This document shows positions 1-5,257 of a stretch of 5,482 bases of DNA, piece by piece. The stretch is from contig DTYT01000034.1 of NCBI GenBank assembly GCA_012961745.1, forward strand, positions 1 to 5,482, given 5' to 3'. The DNA is from Kiritimatiellia bacterium. GTDB lineage: Bacteria > Verrucomicrobiota > Kiritimatiellia > B70-G9. Made by a program: the position numbers and the translations under genes. The notes below the pieces were generated by a model. The model made no database searches. It was given only the letters and a program-made list of their open reading frames with translations, and was not told the DNA's origin. How positions within the stretch are numbered: position 1 is the first letter of the stretch; every line of letters starts with the position of its first letter.

Positions 1-48
1 GTGTATGACATCACCTCGAAACCGCCCGGAACGATTGAGTGGGAATGA
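1..48 (+). CDS. guaA: GMP synthase (glutamine-hydrolysing), C-terminal end only
   Basis: The first reading frame enters the window open and ends at TGA 46-48. It encodes VYDITSKPPGTIEWE, which matches the very conserved C-terminus of GuaA (E. coli ends in VVYDVSGKPPATIEWE). From family knowledge, GuaA aminates XMP to GMP using ATP and glutamine-derived ammonia, and this tail belongs to the C-terminal dimerisation and XMP-binding domain. Only 15 residues are visible, so the state of the amidotransferase and PP-loop domains is unknown. The identification rests on the KPPGTIEWE signature alone, but that motif is highly distinctive. The stop lies 22 bp before the carB start, which suggests a shared transcript. 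Confidence 0.88.
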   Translation: MYDITSKPPGTIEWE

Positions 49-50
49 GC

Positions 51-58
51 AGAGGGGG
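51..58 (+). promoter_or_regulatory. Ribosome binding site of carB
   Basis: The purine run AGAGGGGG lies between the guaA stop and the ATG at 71, with a 12-nt spacer that is slightly long. It supports the start at 71 over the in-frame ATG at position 5, which lies inside the guaA coding sequence and would add 22 residues not expected in CarB. Confidence 0.6.
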
Positions 59-70
59 AACACCGCCAGC

Positions 71-3000
71 ATGCCGAAGCGCGGGGACATAAGATCGGTT
101 CTGATAATCGGGTCGGGTCCCATCGTAATCGGCCAGGCCTGTGAGTTCGATTATTCGGGGACGCAGGCCTGCAAGGCGCTGCGGGAAGAGGGCTATCGGG
201 TGGTGCTGGTCAACAGCAACCCGGCGACCATCATGACCGATCCCGAGATGGCGGACCGGACTTACATTGAACCGATCACGGCGGAAGTGGTCGCCAAGGT
301 GATCGCCAAGGAGAGACCGGACGCGCTGCTGCCCACCCTGGGCGGTCAGACGGGCCTGAATGTATCCGTGGAGTTGGAGGAAGCCGGGGTTCTGCAGGAG
401 TACGGCGTGGAAATGATCGGCGCCGATGCCGCGGTGATAAAGAAGGCGGAAGAGCGTGAGCTTTTCAAGGAAGCCATGGAGGCCGCCGGAATCGAGTGTC
501 TCAAGAGCAGCTTGGTGCACAGTGTGGACGAGGCCCGCCGGGTGGCGGAGGAGATCGGCTTCCCGATAATCGTACGGCCCAGTTTCACTCTGGGGGGGAC
601 CGGCGGGGGAACCGCCCGGGACGCGGATGAACTGGCGCGCGTTGTGGAGAACGGCCTGAAACTGAGTCTGAATCACGAAGTGCTCCTTGAGGAGTCGGTG
701 TGGGGTTGGAAGGAGTACGAGCTTGAGGTGATGCGCGATCACAACGACAACGTGGTGATCATCTGTTCCATTGAGAATCTGGATCATATGGGGGTACATA
801 CGGGTGACAGCATCACCGTTGCCCCGGTACAGACCCTGACGGATGTCGAATACCAGCGCATGCGGGATATGGCCGTGCGGTGCATGCGCGCCATCGGGGT
901 GGACACCGGTGGGTCCAATGTCCAGTTCGCCGTGCATCCGGAGAGCGGCAGGATGGTCATCATTGAGATGAACCCCCGGGTTTCGCGCAGCTCCGCCTTG
1001 GCGAGCAAGGCCACCGGATTCCCCATCGCCAAGATCGCCGCCAAGCTGGCGGTGGGGTATACCTTGGACGAGTTGCCCAACGACATCACCCGGGAAACGC
1101 CGGCGTGCTTCGAGCCGACACTGGACTATTGTGTGGTTAAGGTGCCGCGGTTCGCTTTCGAGAAGTTCCCGGGCGCCGATCCCACGCTCGGGGTGAGTAT
1201 GAAATCCGTGGGGGAGACCATGGCCATCGGCCGCAACTTCAAGGAAGCGGTCCAGAAGGCTTTCCGCGGGCTGGAGATCGGGGTGGACGGACTGGGACGC
1301 CGCGAGCGGGAAAGGATCGAACCCTCCCGCTTGGAATACGGGCTGGCGGTGCCGAACAGCGAGCGCCTGCTCTATATCAAGTACGCCCTGGAAGAAGGGA
1401 TGTCGGTGGAGGACATAGCCCGCATAAGTCGCATAGACCCGTGGTTCATAGACAATATCGCCCAGATCGTGGAGACGGAGCGCCGGATCGTTGCTCTGGG
1501 AAGGGGGCAGTTGCCGGAGCGCGGGCTGATGTGGGAAGCCAAGCTGAATGGTTTTTCCGACCTTCAGTTGGCATCTTTGTGCGGAGTTGACATTCATCGC
1601 ATACGCCGGCATCGCAAGGAAATGAAAGTCTGCCCGGTCTACCGCTTGGTCGACACCTGCGCCGCCGAGTTCGAAGCCTATACACCTAATTACTATTCCA
1701 GTTACGGCGAATCCGATCAGGCGCGCGTTTCCTCCAAGCCGAAGGTAATGATTCTGGGAAGCGGGCCGAACCGGATCGGACAGGGAATCGAATTCGATTA
1801 CTGCTGCGTTCACACCGTTTTCGCGCTGCGTGATCTGGGGTACGAAACCATTATGGTTAACAGCAATCCGGAGACGGTGAGTACCGATTACGACACCGCC
1901 GACAAGCTCTACTTCGAACCGATCACTCTGGAGGATGTGCTGAACATATACGAACGCGAAAACCCCTTGGGGATCATCGTGCAGATGGGGGGACAGACAC
2001 CGCTGAATCTGGCGGTGCCGCTGCAACGAGCCGGCGCCCGTATCCTGGGGACCCCTCCGGAAAGCATTGACCGGGCCGAGGATCGCAAGCATTGCCGCGC
2101 CCTCCTCGAGAAACTGGGATTGAAACAGCCGGAGAGCGCCACGGCGTTGGGTGTCGAAGAAGCGGTTTGCCTGGCGCAGAAGATCGGGTTTCCGGTCATG
2201 GTGCGTCCTTCCTACGTATTGGGAGGAAGGGCGATGACTGTGGCTTACAACGAGGACGAGCTGCGCACCTATGTCTCGGCCGCACTGCGGGCTAGTCCCG
2301 GGTACCCGGTGCTGATTGACCGCTTCCTTGATCATGCCGTGGAAGTGGACGTCGACCTGGTGTGCGACGGAGAGGATGTGTATATCGGCGGGATCATGGA
2401 GCACGTCGAAGAAGCCGGTGTTCACTCCGGTGACAGCGCCTGCTCGATTCCTCCCCACACACTGCCGCCGGCCATGGTGGAGAAGATTGCCGATGCCTGC
2501 CGGAGAATCGCCCGGGAACTGCGGGTGTGCGGACTAATGAACGTCCAGATCGCCGTGCGGGACGGCGACGTGTATATCCTTGAAATCAATCCGCGGGCGT
2601 CGCGCACCGTTCCTTATGTGAGTAAGGCTACCGGCGTGCCCTTGGCCAAAGTGGCCGCCAAGGTGATCATGGGGGTATCCCTCCAGGAGCAGGTATGTGT
2701 CGGCGGTCCTCCCCCAATAGGGTGGTACGGTGTGAAAGAAGCGGTGTTGCCGTTCAGCCGGTTTCCCGGCGTAGACCCGGTTCTGGGACCTGAAATGAAG
2801 TCCACCGGTGAGGTGATGGGCATCGACCGGGACTTCCCGGTGGCCTACTGGAAAAGCCAGATCGCGGCCGGCCAGAATCTTCCCGACTACGGTGCCGTTT
2901 TCCTCAGCGCGCGGGATGCCGATAAGCCCTGGATGGTCGAGGTGGGCCGACGGTTGCGCGAGCTGGGGTTCGAGATAATCGCCACCGAGGGGACCGCCCG

Positions 3001-3295
3001 AAGCCTGCAGGCAGCCGGAGTGCAGGCTACGCTGGTATACAAGTTGGCCGAGAAACGACATCCCAACATATTGGACATGATGGCCGAGAATAGCATCGTG
3101 ATGGTTATCAACACTCCCAGCGGCCCGGTGGCGCGTGTAGACGAAGTCCGCATTCGTTCCGAGGCCATCCGGCGTGGAATTCCCATCGTGACCACTCAGT
3201 CCGGAGCCCGGTCCACCGTGGCGGCCATCCGCTATATTCGGGGAGCACGGTGGGGGGTGACTTCGCTGCAGGAATACTACGCCGGAGCGGGGTAA
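71..3295 (+). CDS. carB: Carbamoyl-phosphate synthase large subunit
   Basis: CarB makes carbamoyl phosphate from bicarbonate, two ATP and ammonia channelled from the CarA glutaminase, for UMP and arginine synthesis in the cytoplasm. From ATG 71 the protein has 1074 residues (E. coli 1073) and begins MPKRGDIRSVLIIGSGPIVIGQ, a typical CarB start. Domain order by alignment: carboxyphosphate ATP-grasp about 1-400 (R129, R169, Q285, E299, N301 at the E. coli positions); oligomerisation about 400-553; carbamoyl-phosphate ATP-grasp from about 555 (R672, R712, Q826, E838, N840, shifted by three from E. coli); MGS-like allosteric domain about 935-1074. In the allosteric domain K952, T972, T975, K991 and N1014 match effector-binding residues of the E. 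coli enzyme, while Pro1016 replaces its Thr1017. There is no frameshift or internal stop. Tandem stops TAA TGA end the gene. It follows guaA by 22 bp, and no carA is in the window. Confidence 0.98.
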   Translation: MPKRGDIRSVLIIGSGPIVIGQACEFDYSGTQACKALREEGYRVVLVNSNPATIMTDPEMADRTYIEPITAEVVAKVIAKERPDALLPTLGGQTGLNVSVELEEAGVLQEYGVEMIGADAAVIKKAEERELFKEAMEAAGIECLKSSLVHSVDEARRVAEEIGFPIIVRPSFTLGGTGGGTARDADELARVVENGLKLSLNHEVLLEESVWGWKEYELEVMRDHNDNVVIICSIENLDHMGVHTGDSITVAPVQTLTDVEYQRMRDMAVRCMRAIGVDTGGSNVQFAVHPESGRMVIIEMNPRVSRSSALASKATGFPIAKIAAKLAVGYTLDELPNDITRETPACFEPTLDYCVVKVPRFAFEKFPGADPTLGVSMKSVGETMAIGRNFKEAVQKAFRGLEIGVDGLGRRERERIEPSRLEYGLAVPNSERLLYIKYALEEGMSVEDIARISRIDPWFIDNIAQIVETERRIVALGRGQLPERGLMWEAKLNGFSDLQLASLCGVDIHRIRRHRKEMKVCPVYRLVDTCAAEFEAYTPNYYSSYGESDQARVSSKPKVMILGSGPNRIGQGIEFDYCCVHTVFALRDLGYETIMVNSNPETVSTDYDTADKLYFEPITLEDVLNIYERENPLGIIVQMGGQTPLNLAVPLQRAGARILGTPPESIDRAEDRKHCRALLEKLGLKQPESATALGVEEAVCLAQKIGFPVMVRPSYVLGGRAMTVAYNEDELRTYVSAALRASPGYPVLIDRFLDHAVEVDVDLVCDGEDVYIGGIMEHVEEAGVHSGDSACSIPPHTLPPAMVEKIADACRRIARELRVCGLMNVQIAVRDGDVYILEINPRASRTVPYVSKATGVPLAKVAAKVIMGVSLQEQVCVGGPPPIGWYGVKEAVLPFSRFPGVDPVLGPEMKSTGEVMGIDRDFPVAYWKSQIAAGQNLPDYGAVFLSARDADKPWMVEVGRRLRELGFEIIATEGTARSLQAAGVQATLVYKLAEKRHPNILDMMAENSIVMVINTPSGPVARVDEVRIRSEAIRRGIPIVTTQSGARSTVAAIRYIRGARWGVTSLQEYYAGAG

Positions 3296-3296
3296 T

Positions 3297-3331
3297 GAGG
3301 CCCGCCGGTCGGGTCCATTCAATCCGGGCTC
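3297..3331 (+). terminator. Weak hairpin just after carB
   Basis: GAGGCCCG at 3297-3304 pairs with CGGGCTC at 3325-3331, giving 7 bp with one bulged G and a 20-nt loop. It starts one base after the carB stop. No U-tract follows, so it is not a canonical intrinsic terminator. It could protect the 3' end or be chance in GC-rich sequence. Confidence 0.2.
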
Positions 3332-3388
3332 AAGCAGCCGCGAGCAGGGAGGTCCGTTTGCTTTCGCTGTGCTGGTTGTTTGCAGGAT

Positions 3389-3409
3389 GGGGGCGGATTA
3401 TCCACCCTC
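3389..3409 (+). other. Short-loop GC hairpin
   Basis: Arm 3389-3397 (GGGGGCGGA) pairs with 3401-3409 (TCCACCCTC) across a TTA loop, giving eight pairs (one G-U) with one C-A mismatch. It is stable-looking but has no T-run after it. It could be an RNA structure in carB read-through transcripts. Confidence 0.3.
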
Positions 3410-3486
3410 CCAGTTACGGGCGGCATGGGGGGCTGTTGGCCGTTGCGGTTGTGGGCAGTGAGGCGAAGGGCATCTCTTTCGTACCC

Positions 3487-3513
3487 GGGGGGATGGGGGT
3501 CTTGGGGCTCGGG
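3487..3513 (+). other. G-quadruplex motif on + strand
   Basis: Four G tracts of 6, 5, 4 and 3 bases are separated by loops of 2 (AT), 4 (TCTT) and 3 (CTC) nt. This satisfies the usual G3+ N1-7 rule for a parallel quadruplex. It lies on the sense strand for carB/argC, so it could fold in a read-through RNA or in the non-template DNA strand. That it folds or has a role is inference. Confidence 0.55.
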
Positions 3514-3550
3514 CCGGATTTCTTCTTGCCCTTCGAGGGGCAATCCCGGC
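3513..3550 (+). other. Two-part stem-loop next to the G-quadruplex motif
   Basis: The inner stem TTGCCC (3526-3531) pairs with GGGCAA (3538-3543) across a 6-nt loop. The outer stem GCCGG (3513-3517) pairs with CCGGC (3546-3550), with an asymmetric internal loop between them. The first base of the outer stem is the last G of the quadruplex motif, so the two structures could compete slightly. No T-tract follows. Confidence 0.3.
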
Positions 3551-3585
3551 GGGGGAGTGCGGGTCCGGATCCGGTACGGGTTGAA

Positions 3586-3687
3586 GCGGTCGCTATTCCG
3601 TTGCATCCCACTTCCCATGGTCGATCTCGGACTTTTAAAAGTCCGAGATCAACACTGGAGGGAAGGGTGGAGAAGATACCACACCGC
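3586..3687. repeat. 28-bp perfect palindrome with longer imperfect inverted arms
   Basis: The core at 3623-3650 is perfectly self-complementary: each half reads GATCTCGGACTTTT and its complement, so the DNA reads the same on both strands. Outside it, after unpaired bases, CCACTTCCC (3608-3616) pairs with 3660-3670 (GGGAAG, two bulged G, TGG). Further out, GCGGT (3586-3590) pairs with ACCGC (3683-3687), with the TAT/ATA pair between at 3594-3596 and 3676-3678. All are centred near 3636-3639, so the whole could form an imperfect cruciform or RNA hairpin of about 100 nt. The core is AT-rich at its centre (TTTTAAAA) in a GC-rich setting. No T-run follows, so it is a poor intrinsic terminator. It could be a dispersed palindromic repeat, a MITE-like remnant or a protein-binding site. 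Confidence 0.6.
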
Positions 3688-3726
3688 CGACGCGGCCGCG
3701 CTGCGGGCCGTCCAGTCCATGGCCAG

Positions 3727-3774
3727 CGGAACCCCGGATACCCATTTTCCAGGTTCCGTCTCCCGCACTGGAAA
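3727..3774 (+). other. Pair of overlapping, mutually exclusive stems
   Basis: Stem A pairs CGGAACC (3727-3733) with GGTTCCG (3752-3758). Stem B pairs TTTCCAG (3746-3752) with CTGGAAA (3768-3774). They share base 3752, and the right arm of stem A lies in the loop of stem B, so both cannot form fully as written. Such an arrangement can act as a switch in an RNA leader, but there is no accompanying terminator U-tract or recognised sensor here. Confidence 0.25.
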
Positions 3775-3813
3775 CTCCCGGCCCTAACAGCGAAATACGC
3801 CGGGCACACCGGT

Positions 3814-3832
3814 CTGCACCAGAGCTGTGCAG
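3814..3832 (+). other. Perfect 6-bp hairpin
   Basis: CTGCAC at 3814-3819 pairs with GTGCAG at 3827-3832 across a 7-nt loop. Short, and plausible by chance in this sequence. Confidence 0.2.
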
Positions 3833-3856
3833 GGGAGGTGGACACGGAATGTCTTG

Positions 3857-3887
3857 CCGGCCCTCGCCCCCCACACCCCGTGGCCGG
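3857..3887 (+). other. GC-only 6-bp stem with C-rich loop
   Basis: CCGGCC (3857-3862) pairs with GGCCGG (3882-3887) around a 19-nt C-rich loop. No T-tract follows. Probable background of GC-rich DNA, listed for completeness. Confidence 0.15.
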
Positions 3888-3966
3888 GAAGTCACAGACC
3901 TTACCCGGGCACCGGCAGCCCAGGGCGCGGCACCGATATGACTTGCGCGGAGAAAATGTCCAGCTA

Positions 3967-3993
3967 TTGTCAAGCATCGGGACGTGCTATGGT
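3967..3993 (+). promoter_or_regulatory. Candidate promoter for argC (extended -10)
   Basis: TTGTCA (3967-3972) resembles a -35 box. TATGGT (3988-3993) with a TGC just upstream (3985-3987) resembles an extended -10. The spacer is 15 nt, shorter than the ideal 17, which an extended -10 can tolerate. Transcription would start near 4000 and give a leader of about 114 nt before argC. This sits at the edge of a locally AT-richer patch (about 3950-3990). An alternative pairing is TTGCGC (3943-3948) with TATTGT (3965-3970), spacer 16. Promoter calls by eye are weak. Confidence 0.35.
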
Positions 3994-4029
3994 CAATGGC
4001 CAGGTACCCGCCAGTGAAGTAGGTCGCGG

Positions 4030-4071
4030 CGGGGGCATTGCATGTCGGACATGCGGCTGCCACTACCCCCG
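4030..4071 (+). promoter_or_regulatory. Operator-like dyad and stem in the argC leader
   Basis: GCATGTC (4040-4046), a single central G, and GACATGC (4048-4054) form a perfect 15-bp dyad. It is enclosed by C plus five G (4030-4035) pairing with five C plus G (4066-4071). The 15-bp dyad resembles a dimeric repressor site just downstream of the candidate promoter. As RNA, the outer G5/C5 stem with the inner hairpin would make one structured leader element ending 28 nt before the argC ribosome binding site. It does not resemble the E. coli or Bacillus ArgR box (TGAAT/ATTCA type) or a LexA box. The regulator, if any, is unknown. Confidence 0.35.
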
Positions 4072-4098
4072 TGCAAGAGCGGGGAGGCGGTCGCCCGC

Positions 4099-4104
4099 AG
4101 GAGG
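4099..4104 (+). promoter_or_regulatory. Ribosome binding site of argC
   Basis: AGGAGG, a full anti-SD match, lies 9 nt before ATG 4114 and decides this start over the in-frame ATGs at 4042 and 4051. A small GCGG/CCGC stem (4087-4090 with 4095-4098) ends immediately before it. Confidence 0.75.
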
Positions 4105-4113
4105 AGCGGTTGG

Positions 4114-5172
4114 ATGATCAGGGCGAAGGTGGTCGGTGCAGGAGGATACGGTGGGGCGGGTATCGTGGAGCTGTTACTGGGCCATCCAGAGGCCGACATC
4201 GTTGCCTTGGTTGACATAACGGATACAGGGAGGCCCTACGGTGATCTATATCCACATCTGGCGGGCTGGATGGATCAGCCGATCGTGTCGCCGGACGATC
4301 CGCGTGCCCGGGAGCCGGCGGACGTGGTGTTCTTCGCCACGCCGGATCGCGTGGGCATGCGGTACGCACCCCGGGAGCTGGAACACGGCGCCCGGGTGAT
4401 TGACTACAGCGGGGATTTCCGATTCGACTCGGCGGAAGCCTATGCCGACTATGCCATGCGCTTGGGATTGGCTCCGGAACATGAATGCCCGCAGCTCCTG
4501 TCGCAGACCGTGTACGGGCTTCCCGAGCTTCATCGGGACCGCATCGACGGCCAGAGGAAGTTGGTGGGAAATCCGGGCTGCTTCGCGGTCAGTTGTCTGC
4601 TGGGACTGGCGCCCGCGGTGGCCGGGGGCTTGGTTGATATCTCTTCCATCGTATGCGACTGCAAGACCGGGGTCTCGGGTGCCGGCAAGAAGCCGGCGCC
4701 GGGATTCCATTATCCGGCGCGATACGAGAACATGAACGCCTACCGCCTGGCCGGACACCAGCATGTCTGCGAGATAGAGCGGGAGCTGGCGCGCCTGGCG
4801 GGCAGGCAGGTGCGTATAACCTTCACCGCCCACGCGGTTCCTCTCTGTCGCGGCATTCTGTGCACAATCTATGCCCGGGCGGCGGGCGGCGCCTCCGGTG
4901 CCCGGCTGGTGGAGGCTTTCCGTGAATATTACCGGGGCAGTCGCTTCGTGCGGGTGTTGGAGGGGGCGGCCTCCTCGGGCACGGTTTACGTACGGGGGAC
5001 GAATTTTTGCAACCTGGTCGTGGATCTGGATGATCGGACGGGCATGGTGCGGGTGATATCGCATATTGACAATCTGGTCAAGGGGCAGGCAGGCAACGCG
5101 TTGCAGAACATGAACCTGCTGTTCGGGCTGCCGGAGGAGACCGGGCTGGATCATCCACATCGGTATCCGTAA
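4114..5172 (+). CDS. argC: N-acetyl-gamma-glutamyl-phosphate reductase
   Basis: ArgC reduces N-acetyl-gamma-glutamyl phosphate to the semialdehyde with NADPH, the third step from glutamate to ornithine and arginine. From ATG 4114 the protein has 352 residues, normal for the long (type 1) family. The N-terminal Rossmann motif is GAGGYGG at 8-14; NPGC at 153-156 supplies the catalytic Cys156; KTGVSGAGKKP follows at 184-194; GHQH at 214-217 carries the presumed catalytic His217, followed by E220; the family C-terminal signature DNLVKGQAGNALQNMNLLFG spans 319-338. Two motifs differ from the commonest forms: NPGCFAV instead of NPGCYPT and HQHVCEI instead of HRHTPEI. NPGC together with the C-terminal signature distinguishes it from aspartate-semialdehyde dehydrogenase (NPNC-type), which shares the fold and is the more usual dapA neighbour. 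A LysY-like reductase in a LysW pathway is a less likely alternative. Tandem TAA TAA stops end the gene. dapA, not argJ, follows after 85 bp. Confidence 0.95.
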   Translation: MIRAKVVGAGGYGGAGIVELLLGHPEADIVALVDITDTGRPYGDLYPHLAGWMDQPIVSPDDPRAREPADVVFFATPDRVGMRYAPRELEHGARVIDYSGDFRFDSAEAYADYAMRLGLAPEHECPQLLSQTVYGLPELHRDRIDGQRKLVGNPGCFAVSCLLGLAPAVAGGLVDISSIVCDCKTGVSGAGKKPAPGFHYPARYENMNAYRLAGHQHVCEIERELARLAGRQVRITFTAHAVPLCRGILCTIYARAAGGASGARLVEAFREYYRGSRFVRVLEGAASSGTVYVRGTNFCNLVVDLDDRTGMVRVISHIDNLVKGQAGNALQNMNLLFGLPEETGLDHPHRYP

Positions 5173-5215
5173 TAATCATAGCCGGAAGGGGAGGAGAGCG
5201 CCGAGGTGAGTGCCC

Positions 5216-5232
5216 GCCGCGATCGTCGCGGC
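5216..5232 (+). other. Perfect 7-bp hairpin between argC and dapA
   Basis: GCCGCGA (5216-5222) pairs with TCGCGGC (5226-5232) across a TCG loop. It sits mid-gap, 44 nt after the argC stop and 25 nt before the dapA start. The sequence after it is purine-rich with no U-tract, so it is not an intrinsic terminator. It may stabilise or process a joint argC-dapA transcript. No promoter was recognised in this 85-bp gap. Confidence 0.35.
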
Positions 5233-5242
5233 AGAGGAAACA

Positions 5243-5247
5243 GAGGG
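5243..5247 (+). promoter_or_regulatory. Ribosome binding site of dapA
   Basis: GAGGG within a purine-rich run lies 10 nt before ATG 5258. It fixes the dapA start, which also agrees with the usual DapA N-terminus. Confidence 0.6.
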
Positions 5248-5257
5248 AGAAGAAGCC

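Larger units (their letters stand above)
3296..4113 (+). other. Long intergenic region with dense inverted repeats, no convincing gene
   Basis: These 818 bp separate carB from argC. Open frames exist on both strands (for example 3250-4017 on + and 3414-3977 on -), but their translations are Pro/Arg/Gly-rich, carry no domain I recognise, lack good ribosome binding sites and overlap each other in several frames, as expected of stop-poor GC-rich DNA. No pyrK, pyrD, argJ or argF sequence is seen. No tRNA, tmRNA, RNase P or SRP RNA signature was recognised. The stretch holds a 28-bp perfect palindrome, a G-quadruplex motif, several hairpins and a probable argC promoter and leader, listed separately. 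The + strand is G-rich in the first half (about 3385-3560) and more C-rich in the second half. Confidence 0.7.

Noticed and set aside
5..70. ATG at position 5 as the carB start
   Set aside because: It lies inside the guaA coding sequence, has no visible ribosome binding site and would add 22 residues unlike CarB. ATG 71 gives the family N-terminus MPKR and 1074 residues.
11..2458. 815-codon open frame on the - strand across carB
   Set aside because: It is antisense to an unmistakable full-length carB. Long antisense frames arise from codon bias in GC-rich genes; its translation is His/Gly/Arg-rich with no recognisable domain.
2534..3322. 262-codon - strand frame over the carB 3' end
   Set aside because: Shadow of carB with no protein features of its own.
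3565..3574. 10-bp palindrome CCGGATCCGG
   Set aside because: Short self-complementary GC-rich words are expected by chance in this sequence, and it has no extended arms.
3623..3650. The palindrome as an intrinsic terminator for carB
   Set aside because: No T-run follows on either strand (AACACTGG follows on +), and it lies about 330 bp after the carB stop. It remains possible only as a factor-assisted or bidirectional stop.
3664..3690. T-box-like AGGGTGG followed by ACC...ACCGC
   Set aside because: The conserved T-box core needs AGGGTGGNACCGCG contiguously. Here the two parts are separated by extra bases, no stem I specifier loop or terminator is visible, and argC lies over 400 bp away.
3414..3977. 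187-codon - strand frame in the gap (also 3635-4063 and 3319-3618)
   Set aside because: Low-complexity Pro/Arg/Ser/Gly translations that overlap one another in several frames. The palindrome makes the same peptide (VDLGLLKVRD) appear on both strands, which is a sequence effect and not evidence of coding.
3250..4017. 255-codon + strand frame after carB
   Set aside because: It begins inside carB, runs through the palindrome and hairpins, has no recognisable domain or good ribosome binding site, and is a product of stop-poor GC-rich sequence.
4042..4113. Upstream in-frame ATGs (4042, 4051) as argC starts
   Set aside because: They fall in the dyad/stem region and add 21-24 residues not seen in ArgC. 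ATG 4114 has AGGAGG at a good distance and gives the Rossmann motif at the normal position.
5206..5257. GTG at 5206 with an upstream GGGAGGA as a small gene between argC and dapA
   Set aside because: The frame gives an Arg/Gly-rich peptide running over the dapA start out of frame, with no family resemblance. It does not resemble argJ, the expected neighbour.
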